A stretch of 64,000 nucleotides of DNA, from positions 72,443,859 to 72,507,858 of the forward strand of contig CM072886.1 of the NCBI GenBank assembly GCA_037013685.1, written 5' to 3'. This stretch comes from Acridotheres tristis. Taxonomy: Eukaryota; Chordata; Aves; Passeriformes; Sturnidae. Every line of letters starts with the position of its first letter. The first letter of the stretch is position 1. A program made the position numbers and the translations under genes. This document shows positions 1 through 11,951 of the stretch, in pieces. The notes beneath the pieces were generated by a model, which saw nothing but the letters and a program-made list of their open reading frames with translations, searched no databases and had not been told where the DNA came from.

Positions 1-180
1 CAGGTCAGTAGATATTCTCTACATAATCCCATAACCAACAGGATGAAAAGTGGAGAGAGAGAATCAAGACACATTCTAGGGACTCCATAGGCCCTGGTGC
101 CCTGCATTGCTCGAAACATGTGCCCATTCCCTCAATTTTCTTCCTGAACCATGTTTATCTTCCCAAAAAATATCTTCTGG

Positions 181-316
181 AAGTGTGCAAGGGGTATCTG
201 GATGTGTACGTTGGGGATATGGTTTAGGGATAAGTATGTTAGGCTGACAATTTAACTAGATGATCTCAAAGGTCTCTTTCAAGCTTGATGGTTTTGTGAT
301 TTTGTGTTTCTGTGAC
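181..316 (+). mobile_element. CR1 LINE, 3'-end fragment
   Basis: The stretch reads like the extreme 3' end of an avian CR1 retrotransposon in plus orientation. It has the 'ggatatggttta' block, then 'aactagatgatctcaaagg', then a short tail of degenerate octamers (ttttgtga, tttgtgtt, tctgtgac). CR1 copies are typically truncated at the 5' end and finish in such octamer repeats instead of poly(A). About 135 bp remain, with no coding part. The family call rests on remembered consensus features; the subfamily cannot be given. Confidence 0.8.
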
Positions 317-2021
317 TGTGCTTGCAGGAAGTATGTTCTTAAAACTGCAGGCTTCTGTAATTAGTGTTTTGGTGTCTGAGTCCATTTAGCCTTTGTCTTA
401 AGTATTGACATCACTGTAAAGGGATGTAAAAATTTACTTATTTTTATTGTCTAATTTATAAAAATAAATAAACAATAATACAATTTACTAAAAGGTACTA
501 CTTGTAAGCCTTATGCCAGAGAATACCAGGTCGACTGGTCTCCTTTTATTGGTGCTCATTCCTGGGAGCATCAATAGGGAAATCTCTTCCTAATACAAAT
601 GAAAAAACACTTCTGCCTCTCTCTCCAAACTTCCAAGATAGTTCTTTAAAAGTTTCATGCACACACAGAATAGAAAAGGGGAAGATTGGCCTCACAAATC
701 CAGATCAGAGCCCACACTCTTATCCATAGAAAAGACACTTACTTATGTATTTCTGAAGCAGCTGAACTCTGAGGAATTTCTAACAGGAGACATGGCTCAT
801 AAGAAGCTGTGGTTACTCACTCCTGTTCTGTAAGCACTTATTTTCTTTATTCTCTTTCAGAAACTCCTGAAGGTCATTAGACCACTTGTTTATAAAAAAT
901 GTTGCCTAGGTGAACTGTTTTTCCTAATTAGTGCACAGCAGTGCTTTAACAACCAGGAATTTAAAGGAATTTAAACCAATTCCTTTAATCAATTTCAATA
1001 TATAGCAACTGATTTGAACTTATTTCTAGATTCACTACAGATAAGAGAAGTAAACTTGCAAATTTAACAGAAGGAGGTAGAATTAACATGGTGGTAAAAA
1101 TCTCTGCCTACAGGGGAAAAAAAAAGAAAATTTAGTATAATGTAGAAAAGCTTCAAGATTTTTTCTTCATGTGTTAAAGTTGTTTAAGAAAACCAACAAT
1201 ACAGACAGCTATAGGGAGATATCAATCATTTTATTCTTTTTAAAATTATTTTTATTAGCAATGTATTTCAGGATAAAACCCAAAATTTCAATGTCAAAAA
1301 CATGTCTGTCATTTAAATATTACATGCAAGAAATCCAGTGAAATACAAGAAACTCCAGGAGGCTAGCAGATCAATGATGTGCATAGTAATTATGCTGAAG
1401 TGTTTTTCAAAACACTCCAAGCAGCTTTGTATTCATGCTAGGCAGAGAAACTGAACCAGGTAAACAAATCAGCCAATTCACCGTATCCTTGATCAGACAA
1501 AACTCTTTGAAGATTGAAAAGTGACTACTGTACCATTTTCTTAATAATCATTTATTAGAGAGCAACACTGGCCTGCTCCTCTGCATGTCTCCTAGAATAA
1601 ATACCTCAATCAGACGTGGTAGAATGAATTTATACACTTTTGATGCTATACAGCATGTTTTGCCTTCCCATTAGAATGCCAGAAATTAATCTACAGAAAG
1701 GCCTATAGTCTATTATGCCTAGCGAAATAGAAGAAAAGATAAACTGCTCCACTCAGAGAGTTTTGTGGTCAAATATTCCTCACAAGTGAAGCAAGATTAT
1801 GTGAGAAAGTAGCAAGTTCTATTAGACTGATTTTTCTGCTCATCTTTCCAGATTTCTGCTTTTCTTTCCCATGACAATTCATCCAAGATAACTTCAAATT
1901 AATTTTCAAGTGAATGGCCTCTCACACTTTACTTCCTTATATTCTTTTATTCTTGATCTTCTATTGATGTTTCCAGATAAAGCCCTCAAAATTGTTCCAA
2001 GAACTTTCTCCATTCTCTCTT
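317..2021. other. AT-rich non-coding stretch
   Basis: No open frame of note, no recognisable repeat and no RNA gene was seen. The stretch is AT-rich unique-looking DNA with short A and T runs. It may be intergenic or intronic. Confidence 0.6.
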
Positions 2022-2107
2022 AAAGAAAAACCGAAACGAACAAGCAAACAAACAACCCCCCCCCAAAAAAAAAACCCAAAAACTAAACCCAAGCAAAACA
2101 AAAAATT
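2022..2107 (+). repeat. A/C-rich low-complexity tract
   Basis: An almost T-free and nearly G-free run made of CAAA-, AACAA- and CCCAAA-like units, with a run of nine C followed by a run of ten A. It is one of nine tracts of this composition on the plus strand of this window. Confidence 0.9.
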
Positions 2108-2410
2108 AAGACCACTACTATTTGCTAGCTACTAAGAAGTAATAACTGTACCATTACTGGAGGTGATGTATCTGCCTCATAACACGCTATGTAGATGGTT
2201 GTTATGTAACTAAGATTGCTTTGCTTGGATTTAGTAAGTGAATATAAGTAAAACCAAATAGGAATGTAAAATGTTTGGATATACTGCTAAGACCTTGATT
2301 GACAAGATGAACTAGTGAAATTCAAAATTCTTTCTACAATCACCTTTTAAATTTTAAGAAAATTTCCATTAGGTACCTGAGTTTTCCCCATCTTCCCTCT
2401 CTTCTCACTC

Positions 2411-2500
2411 CAAAAAACCAAAGCCAAAACCCAAACTACCATCACTAGCACCACCACCACAAACTAAACCCACAAAAAACCAAAAGCAGCAACAATAATA
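2411..2500 (+). repeat. A/C-rich low-complexity tract
   Basis: A second A/C-rich run of irregular CAAA, ACCA and CCACCA units, including a short (CAC)n patch near 2450-2460. It has the same composition and orientation as the tract about 300 bp upstream. Confidence 0.85.
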
Positions 2501-3649
2501 TAACTTCAAAACTTAGGGAAGACCCACTTTGTGTCTTGACATACATGCACAAGTGCTGTTTCTCAATATGTGGGATGCACAGATTGTGAAAATTTTTACC
2601 TCAGACTGTTTTATGCATTGAAATAATACACCTGATGTGAAACAATTAAAAAATCACAGTTTGACATTAATCAGAAATGTAGTACAACTTCCTAATCTAT
2701 GTAGAATCACATATTTTTATTGTCATGGTGTAATGTGACCTTTATTGTAAAAAAAAAAAATCTATTCTCAAAAATCAGTCTGCTTTATAATACAAAATGT
2801 ATTTCAGATTTACTTATCTTTCACCATAGCTTTTTCTTCTAAGTTTACTACCACCATGAATGTACACTGTCCATCCTCAGAGCCTATTCAACAATCAATT
2901 GAAATGCTTATTTGATTTTATTTTCAATGCTGCATAGTCATATAAACCTTGGAGAAATTAATCAATTGGTCTAGCAAGTAAAGGTAGAATAATTTTCCTC
3001 TGACATTACACTCATTGTGTACATGTTTAAGCAATTATAAAGGTACTGGGCAAGGGGGAATATGGTTGTTACTCTTTAAAATCAATATTTTAATCCAAAT
3101 AATCTGTAATAATCACTTCTGAGGATATAGAAATCATCTCATCTACCCAAGATGTGTGAATACTTAAAGTTTAATAGGAGATAGCAAAGTACCTGTAATT
3201 CAGGTAAAGGTCAACTCTGTATAAAGTCTTTAGTCTCTCGAATGAGAAATAAAGTACAGAAAAACATAGAGAAAGTTTCAACTCCAAGATATCATAACAG
3301 ATAAATGTATGATAGATATTGAAGGGTTTACCAATGAGTTCAGAATAAGAAATTTCGGCAGCATATAAAGAGCACTGTTTGCATAGGCCTTGGGTAGGGC
3401 CTAGAGGCAGGTGGATACGTTCATTTCAACACTGTGACACTTCAGTGGTATCTGGGGACAATTTAGGAGGAAAAGATTTTCAGTCAGTCAATAATGAAGT
3501 TTCATTTCTTTGTACTAGTTAGTATTTTTTAACACAGACATCTGTGCTTGCAATATACACTGATTAATCTGTGACTCTTGAGATTTAAACTGCCATTCTC
3601 AGAGTTGCCTTTTTACCACGAACCTAAAAAAGGACATTTCCCTTACACT
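2501..3649. other. AT-rich non-coding stretch
   Basis: Nothing beyond AT-rich sequence and a short poly(A) run near 2749-2760 was seen. Confidence 0.6.
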
Positions 3650-3702
3650 AAAAAAAAAAAAAAAAGCAAAAAAACAAAACAAACAAAAAAAACCCCAAAA
3701 AC
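3650..3702 (+). repeat. Poly(A) run grading into an A/C-rich tract
   Basis: Sixteen A residues are followed by CAAA and CCCCAAAA units. It resembles the other A/C tracts and also the tail of a retroposed sequence, but no retroposed body can be recognised upstream. Confidence 0.8.
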
Positions 3703-6700
3703 TCTAGTTCTTACTGCTGCAGGGAAATAAAATACAGCCTCATGAACATTTTCAGAAGAGGACAATATGATAAAACTGCCTATAAGAAGTTCACGAAGTG
3801 GATCCACAAAGATAAATTTCTTATTCTGAACAACGCCTCTTTCAATTGTATAGAATCTTAATCTCTGTTGAAATTTGTCTTGAAAAATACATTTTCAGAT
3901 AGAGACTGGCTTACTGGAACTCTCATGTAATATATACATAGTATAAACTATTTTATCTCTGTCGTTTAGCATTGTCCTCAAGGTTAATCCACCTGTGGTG
4001 TATATAAACACCTCTTTTTCTATAGGCACCTGGCAGTTTCAGTAAAAGGATTCACAGACTCTCCCAATCAAATAGACAAGCACTGGAAATGGATGTATAA
4101 ATCTGAGCTTTTCATTTTATCCAATGACTGTTTAACTTCAAATTAACAGTCAATCCCTGAAGTAACTCTCAGAAACCCTTACACATCTTGATCACTCCAG
4201 TGCAGACATCTTCCCTCTGACTCAATGATCTTTTCCATGAAAGCACAGCTTCAACAAGAGGATCCATATATCTAACAAACGAGACTAAGACAATACCTTG
4301 TGCAGTTGACGCACAAGTTGAGAGTCTCAGTGTAAAGGAAGTATTTAAGCTACATCTTATGTTTATTGACAAAACCTAGTCACTGACCTACCAGACTAAG
4401 ATGGCATTTATTATTGCCTAAAATCCTGTGTTTTTTTAAGGAAAAGGTCTCTGAAGGGTGACCTGTTTCAAACCAATACAAGTACCCAAACAGTAGACTT
4501 GCGTAGATGTTTCCTGACAGCCTCAGAGAAAGTATCTCTATTCTTCTTCAACCATTCTAGCAAGTCAGCAAACTTTCAGTCTCTATTATGTCCACAGAGT
4601 CTAGGTACTGAATTTGGGACTTCTAATTCCACTTCCTAAAGATCTGTCCTTGCTGATCTATTTGAGGCTAGCCTGTACACCACTGGCACAGAAGATGTCT
4701 TCAGATTCAGTGCCAGGCTATTATCTGTTACATTGCTTTTCCTCCTACTTAGGGTTATTGTTTGATAAACTTCATGATGGGAAGACCAGAAAGTAAATTT
4801 TTAGGTACAACTTTCCTTTAGTATACACTGTCACCATAGAGGCAGGTAAAATTACTATTTAGGAAAGATTCTTACTAAATATAAATGCTTTTTCCACAAG
4901 TTTTCCAAAGAATCAGTGTTCAAACTGAATTTGTCATGTTTCTTTTTGTATGTCAATGGATGTGCAGCTATATTAGTACACTCCTGAACTTCCTAAATAC
5001 CTCACAGTGCTTTCCATTCATCTGCAAAGTCTGTAACTTGCATCAGAATCTAGGACCTTGAGCTCTGAGAACATTTCACCATTAGAAAGGCAAAGTCCAT
5101 TGTAGTCTATACACAAGTGTTCAAATCTGAAATATATTTATGACTCAATTTCCGTACAGAAATATCCTCTAATTATGTAATTCAGAGGAATCAATCCAGT
5201 GACTAAACATATGTAAACAAACTAGTCTATCAATGCTGCCAAACTTCTTGTGCAAACTTATCAATAACATGCCTGCCAACACTGCTTCCAGGAATTTCTT
5301 TTACAGTGTGCCAATAGATGTAAAACAAGAGAGGCAAGATTTTTTTTCTCTTTGCTTAGGAGAAAAACTCCATGAAGTGAAAAATGAAAAGGTTATTTGC
5401 TTCCAAACCCTTCATTAAAAGAACAGACCCAAAGGTCTCGGATGATGAATAGCTCATTATTTGATCTCATTACCCTGGCATGCACATCCATGAAGTGACT
5501 GGAAACTAAGAAGTTGCAGCCTACAAGCTTTACTGAGTGTCTGCTAGAGATTGCCACACTCCCCAGTGCATCTACTGATAGCTGAGGGTCTATAACTAGG
5601 TAAAATTTGAAAAAAATCCTCACAGAACTAATTTTTTAAAAAGACAGCAAGGAACCTTTGCTATCAAAGGAAATGCTTTCCCTACTGACCCAAAATCACA
5701 CTTTAGAGCTGGGCTCTGTATGATATGTGTACTGTACATGTTCACTAGTTGAGAAGTTGTTAGTGCTATAAAAATGACCTCCCACATAAACAGCACATAA
5801 ACAACATGATAGAAGTTCAAAGTTAACATGTGTGAAGGTGTAAAGCAAGTTTGACCATATAGCATATTCCAGAACACAGCCAAGTTCTAAACTTCTGTGG
5901 TTTAATTTCCTAAGGTCAGTATTATATTTAGGAATACATCTTAGCACTGAGATTGTTAAAAGCAAATAGCATTCATTTTTCAGAATGTATGAGGACATTC
6001 CTATATATTTTATAAAATTTTATTTATTTTTTTTGTTCTCTAAATTTCAAGAGACATTTCTGTTCTCTTCCTCACATGTTTATTACTCTTAACCTTCTCC
6101 TGTAACCAGTTAACCCTTTTGATACTTCTCAAACCAAATACACAATAATACAAGATCTTTGACCCTGTAAATTGTCACTCCAGAATTCACATAGAGTCCC
6201 TCCTAAATTTATCCTTACGTATGTCAAAGAGATCCTTATATTTGGCCAAACCTTAAGAAAAAAAGGAAAATTAAAAGTGTATCTGTTATTTTGCATGAAC
6301 CATAGCACCCTGATTCATTTGCATTAAGCGAGGTAGCAGTGACATCACAGCAGGAAATTACTTATATAACTGAAAGAAAATCAATTAATTAAATATTTAT
6401 TTTATTAGACAAAAAAAGCAGAAGATAATGTCGATATCTTAAAATTGTATATGCATGCACATAGCCAATGAAGAAATGGTATACAAGATTCAGAAAAATA
6501 TTATAGTTGCGACCACTGCACTTTCACATGCAAACAGAAGCAAACCTTTCTTGTTTAATGCCTCTTGAGGTAAAGAAAAATGTTCTGATGATAATTGCCG
6601 ATTTTTTTCTACTTCTGGAAAAATGACACTGATTTTCTACACATACAAAAAGTTGGTGCATCAGAAATATAGGATTACATTTTCAGTTATAAAGTGATCT

Positions 6701-7700
6701 ATTTTCTAAAGTGTATAATTATCACTAAATGCCTATTCATTAAATGAAAAATGCTTTTCCATTATGAGATTAAAAAAAAATGTCATTACCTAAACTTTAG
6801 AGTTACCAGGCACTTTATTAACAAATGACCTTAAAACAATAAAGCAAAATAAATCCTTAAACACTGCCACTGCACCCAACTTTTGAATCACAATCCATGT
6901 CAGACCTGGCTATACTGAAATAAAGTTCGTTCTACTCCTTTCTGTCTCCACAGCTCATTCAGAGTGCTTCCTTGTCTTTTCAAATACCAATCACTTTGCC
7001 CGTGCTTTGGAGAGTGGAGCACTATCAAATTTGACATTGCTTCAGGCCTCCTTAACAAAGCAGAACATCAGCAAGAAAAAGATTTTGTCTCGGTCTGCGA
7101 ATTGAATATATTCCTACAGGCTTGATTCTGAAGTGAAATTATAATGTTTAACCCACTCCCTCCACCAACTAAAACATAAGAGCTATTCTGAGTAGCTGGA
7201 GGGCCAGCTGAGAGCTCCATTTGGAAAGCACCAGAGTACGCAGGCATAGTCCAAACTGTGTCAGGATTGCTAACAATATAAACATAAGTTTTAATAATGA
7301 AAATACAGTCCTCAGGAAAGATTACAGTGCTTGTTTTTATGGGAGAAGTGCCACAAATATCAACTTGTACAGAAATTCAGTCTGAATCTAGGAATAAAAA
7401 GATTTTCATTCTTTCAGCAGAAAATGTAAAAGATCAACTAAAATGTCTAAAAGATCAACTACCATTGGATATCTTTTGCAAGCATGTCCATCACTTTATT
7501 ATCATGAAAGAATAATCTAGAAAAACATTAATTGCCTTGGATTAGCTTGCTACCTATTCTCTGTCCCTTTTTGTTTTATGTAGCACAACAAATATTCATT
7601 TCTTCAGCAAGCTTTATATGTCTTGCAAAACATTTTGAATTTACTTTGAGATTGTCTGAAGAAAATGTTAGAGTTACTCCATTCTACTGAAGACATGTAA
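3703..7700. other. AT-rich non-coding stretch with scattered chance open frames
   Basis: Open frames of 60-100 codons occur on both strands, for example the overlapping minus-strand frames at 5620-5998. None has a codon pattern, splice context or family motif that suggests a gene. Two short segments near 6290-6420 and 6955-7055 look like possible conserved non-coding elements because of their balanced composition and dense homeobox-like TTAATTA or octamer-like ATTTGCAT words. That impression is untested. Confidence 0.55.
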
Positions 7701-7898
7701 GAACAGGCCTGTTAAAACCAGGAGATATGCAATATCCAGATTTTTGCTGGCAAAAGAGTCTTAACTTGTGGAATTTTACTTTGTTTAATTACTATACCTC
7801 ATCCCAGAGTGTGTCACCAGACTTCGTCTGTAGTAATGTTCCTTCTGCCTCTTTTCTGTCTTCTCCCACCCTCCCAAATGTGTCTGTCTCTCACACAG

Positions 7899-8057
7899 GC
7901 CTGCTCAGAGATGCCAGATGACCTGATGTGGCTTTGGCAGGCAGCTCACAAGGACGGTGAACCCAGGTGCAGTGATGCTGGATGTGTGGAGCATACACAG
8001 GAACCTGAAGACACATTTTTCCAGTTACTTCACACAATACAGGATTCTGAACTATAA
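7899..8057 (+). CDS. Possible terminal coding exon, unidentified
   Basis: A pyrimidine-rich stretch (about 7850-7895) ends in an AG at 7897-7898, as in a 3' splice site. From 7899 the frame is open for 52 codons to a TAA at 8055-8057. The patch is clearly less AT-rich than its surroundings, and an AATAAA at 8248-8253 lies about 190 bp after the stop, a plausible 3' UTR. The peptide would begin ACSEMPDDLMWLWQAAHK and end in QDSEL; it is acidic with two Trp near the start, and I recognise no family. The frame is also open upstream to 7809, starting with GTG, so the exon start is not proven. It could equally be a chance open frame or a non-coding exon. No partner exon was found in the window. 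Confidence 0.25.
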   Translation, partial: ACSEMPDDLMWLWQAAHKDGEPRCSDAGCVEHTQEPEDTFFQLLHTIQDSEL

Positions 8058-8247
8058 GACTGACTGCATCACCACTGAAATAAGACTATAACAACATGTA
8101 AATTTTAAATCTGAGTATTAAACCTCAACATTTATAAGTAAGAAAACCCAAAAAACAGAGACGAGGTCCCAAGGTCAAAGAAAATTGTATAAACTTTTTA
8201 TTCACATCACAGCCTCAGAAAACTTTCTGAAAAACACATTTCCTCAA

Positions 8248-8253
8248 AATAAA
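8248..8253 (+). terminator. Possible polyadenylation signal AATAAA
   Basis: A canonical AATAAA lies about 190 bp after the stop of the exon-like frame ending at 8057. The hexamer is frequent in AT-rich DNA, so it has meaning only if that exon is real. Confidence 0.2.
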
Positions 8254-8279
8254 ATATCCATTGCAGAAAATATCTGTCA

Positions 8280-11200
8280 TCTGAGTTGAAGCACTGGAGC
8301 ATTGTAAGGAGTCATAAAAGCCATAAAAATGAATTGCAACAAAATAACTGCTTTAAAATAATCTAATGTGTATGATTTAATTTAGGAAAAATTCCCTCAC
8401 CGTTGATTGTTAGGTGTTTGTATGCTACCAAGGTATAAGAGTACCATGAAAACAGAAAAGTACAAAAATTATAGCAGGCAGCTAGAAAGGATTATAAAAC
8501 ACCGTATGCTTTCCTTTTTCACCCTTATAATAAACTTGCTATATTGAATTCAGGATTTCTGGACATTTCAGCAAGAAATTAAGCAAGTGCTTTTCATGTA
8601 GAATAAGAACTTAAAATTGTTTTTTCTTATGCTACTAATATTCACACTTACTCCTGATCCAGGAAACATTAGGGTTTCCAGAATTCCAGAAATAAGGTTT
8701 TCTTCCACTTTACTTTTCTAAAAAACGATATGTTTGTATAACTGGAGAGGTATTATCAGATGGACACAAAATGCAAACCCCAAAATTTAGTGATATATAA
8801 TATCTCTTTTATTGGTGTTGGTTTGGGTTTTGTTTTTCTGTTTGTTTTTTGTTTGTTTTTAATACTAGTGAGTATGGCAAGAGTGGAGGAGAGCCATGTC
8901 TCATCTGTGGCAACTACAGACCTCCCACTACCCCTTGTTTTTGACACTTATGGACTCTGTAATCACACAACCCTAGCCCAGAGTCCCTGATTTCCTCCAT
9001 ATTTATAACAAATTGGGGCGCTTCACACTGGTTTTTTTATCCGCTTTTTGTTTTCCAGCTTAAGTCTATTGTGAGGGTATGAAGCCAGCAGCAGTTATGG
9101 AACAAGGTTTGTCTATTGCTTCTTTGCACTTCCAGTCCAGAACGAACAGTCTAAACCAGTCTGTTAGAGCTGGGCAGCTCTCATCAAAATCTGAGCTCTT
9201 TCATGTCAGCTTTTCCCTATGAGAGCTTGTGTACATCTTTCTTCCCAAATTATTAAATAAATAGGACAAACACTGGTGAAGTTTCACAAATACTGATGAA
9301 ATGACAATACTTTACGGATCTGACAAATTATCTGAATTTAAGATCCAGATGAAAGATTAAACTACAGTCAAATCAAGCTTTCTTGATAAACATTTCAAAG
9401 TACTGACTGAAATCAATAATGGAAACATTTGCATAACTAAGAAGGAAACAGAAAATGTTTCAAATAATAAGGTAATGTATGACTTTATAAAAGCAGGGAA
9501 CAGAAACTAATAAAGAGATCTGCAAATAAATATTGCATAATAAAAATATCTTCCATTACTAAAACAGCAAATAAAAATTAGCAAAAATATGGCAAATAAA
9601 AGAAAATTATCAGAGATTCTCAAGTCAAGCTCCAAAATGAGTCCTTTCCTGTACCATACAACTTAACTCTAAAATACTCAGATTTAAGAAACTTCAGTGA
9701 TGCAGTACGTCATCTGATACACAGCAACTCATAAAAACCTGCTACCAGAGTAGATACATCTCCTATATCCTGTCAGTTCACAGTTGTCCTGAAAAAACAG
9801 AGGGGAACACAACTCCTGTGGATCAGTTGAGTCACAGTAAACAGTTATTTTCTGCTTACACAGTACTATATTTGAGTCTTTAATTGGAAAATAAGGGCTA
9901 ATTCTGCCTTTTTTAAGTGTCCAGTTAATTGATATTACAGTGTAGACCTTAATTAAAAAAAAAAAAAATAAAAAGAATCAGTGAGCAAACCACAAAATAA
10001 TACTAATGCCAATCATATGATCATTTGCTCATTATTTTGAATATAGTATAATGGGTCTTCCATAGCATTTAATGAAGTTAAAATATGAAGTCTCATTCAG
10101 CAGTTACAAAATATGTCTGAGACTTCACCAGAAGATGTAACTTGGCTCTGAACTGTGGATTCTGGAACAATATCAAGTAAGAGGCAGAAACTATCTCTAA
10201 ATCTTGTAATAATAAATTGGTATTGCTTGGCAGAGAAATAATTCTGTCAAAGAGCTTTAGTCATCACTTAGAACTCACAACTAATTATCTGCAGACTGCC
10301 CATTTACTGCTAGTACCAAAGAGGCTGCTGTACTGTGTTTGGAATTTATTGACTGCTAAGCAGAAGATTCACATCCTGTATTTGCTCAACACACTGAAGA
10401 GCCATATATCCCAATTATTATTGTAAGTACGTTCTTATTTTCAATGTAAAAGCTCTTCCAATATATCAGAGATCCAACATGGTGATTTCAGGCTCACTTA
10501 CATTTTCTTGGGATGAAATCTGTTTTGTTTGTGAGCTTCCATATTTGACACAAGGACTGACTGAACTGGATAGCCTCTAATTTCCAAATTGTCTCTTCTA
10601 AGCCAACCGTACCATATAGTAATGTTAACAACATAAAAAACAATTCTAGGTCAATGCATGTTTATAAGAACTGCAGCCTTCTTGGAAGGGTTTGCATTTC
10701 TGTCTCCAACACTGACTCTAGCATTGTTTTCTCCACTTTTTGAATGAATAATTCAACACAGAGAAGAACACGTGAAAGAGCAAGCACAGATTTACTCATT
10801 TGTTTTCTAACTATAGTACTTTTAAAGTATATATGCCAACTATCTTCAGTCTTGTGGTTTCTGGCATATAAGAAATTGCATGCACAACGCTGACTGAGGG
10901 GGAAAAAAGCAACATGCATTCCTCATTAAAAATAATCAAGCAATTTCAGTATAGGAGGCTCAAACACAAAGTTTTAGAACCTGTATGAAGTGTTTGGTAC
11001 ATTGAAAATGTTTCCACTACGTAGATAGAAAAATAGTCAATTGTTTCCTAAAATGTATTTTTCTTGACAGTTATTTGACTCCAATGTGTGCAGAGGTGAA
11101 AAATGAATAAATTTATCCTATCAAGATAAACAATTATTTTGGACACTTACTGGAAGTATTCTGCCGAGCTGGCTACAAGGAAACAAAAGAAAACACTTTC

Positions 11201-11926
11201 CTTGTTATGCCTTTTATAAGGAATGGCATGGAACTCACGGTGTCCACAAAGCATGTATAGCAATGGTAGAATTCAGAAAAATGCATATTAAAAAACATGT
11301 TGCTTTGAATTTCACGTCCTTTGCCTTCCATTTTTAATGTTTCATTTAGTAGTAATGTATTTGGAAAATTCACTTAATTAAGATGCCTCCAAAAGAACCA
11401 ATTGAACCTCATGCTAGTGAATGGCAGCAAAATCTTATCTGGGAAAAATTAACATAAATATTGCTTAAAAGAAGTGCATTTGCACTAGAACAAGTGATTA
11501 AGTGGTCTTTAATTTGCTACAGAATCAAAGTGAAACTCTTAGATCTGATCTAATTACAAAGTTGACAAATTAAGAAGGGAGGAAAAATGAAGGAATACAG
11601 ATTAAATGCTGTGAATCCATTTATTTCCATATACCTTTTTCCAGAATAAACACACATATATTTTCAGAACCTGGAAATAAACATTAAAAAATAAAAATAA
11701 ACTCTCTGTTTTAGCTTTAAATAATATTAATATACTATATGCCTTTTAATTTGGAAATATTATTGGAATTCTAGTTAGGGAGACTGAAGTCTGGAAAACT
11801 ATAGGGTTTAAATAGGCTATTGAAACACTAATAAAACACAGAGAGGACAAGATCTATGACCAAAACTCATACAATATTTTAATAAAATTACTCTCTTAAT
11901 ATAGAAGGGTGATCTTGGCTCCTGTT
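8280..11926. other. AT-rich non-coding stretch
   Basis: No gene or classifiable repeat was seen. The segment at 9000-9240 is a little less AT-rich but has no open frame or motif I can name. A 12-A run lies at about 9957-9968. Confidence 0.55.
8814..8860 (-). repeat. T/G-rich low-complexity tract (A/C-rich on the minus strand)
   Basis: Units of GGTTT, GTTTT and GTTTGTTTTTT make this the reverse-complement counterpart of the A/C tracts. It is one of only two in this orientation. Confidence 0.8.
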
Positions 11927-11951
11927 AAAAAAAAAAAAAAAAAAAAAAAAA
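11927..11951 (+). repeat. Poly(A) run, 25 bp
   Basis: An uninterrupted run of 25 A. No LINE or processed gene body can be recognised just upstream, so its origin is unclear. It is likely to vary in length between individuals. Confidence 0.9.

Noticed and set aside
7425..7465. Short direct repeat around 'aaaagatcaact'
   Set aside because: Two copies of a short AT-rich word, with no larger structure around them.
11927..11951. Poly(A) run taken as the tail of a processed pseudogene
   Set aside because: The upstream sequence has no coding remnant or polyadenylation context that I can tie to a gene.
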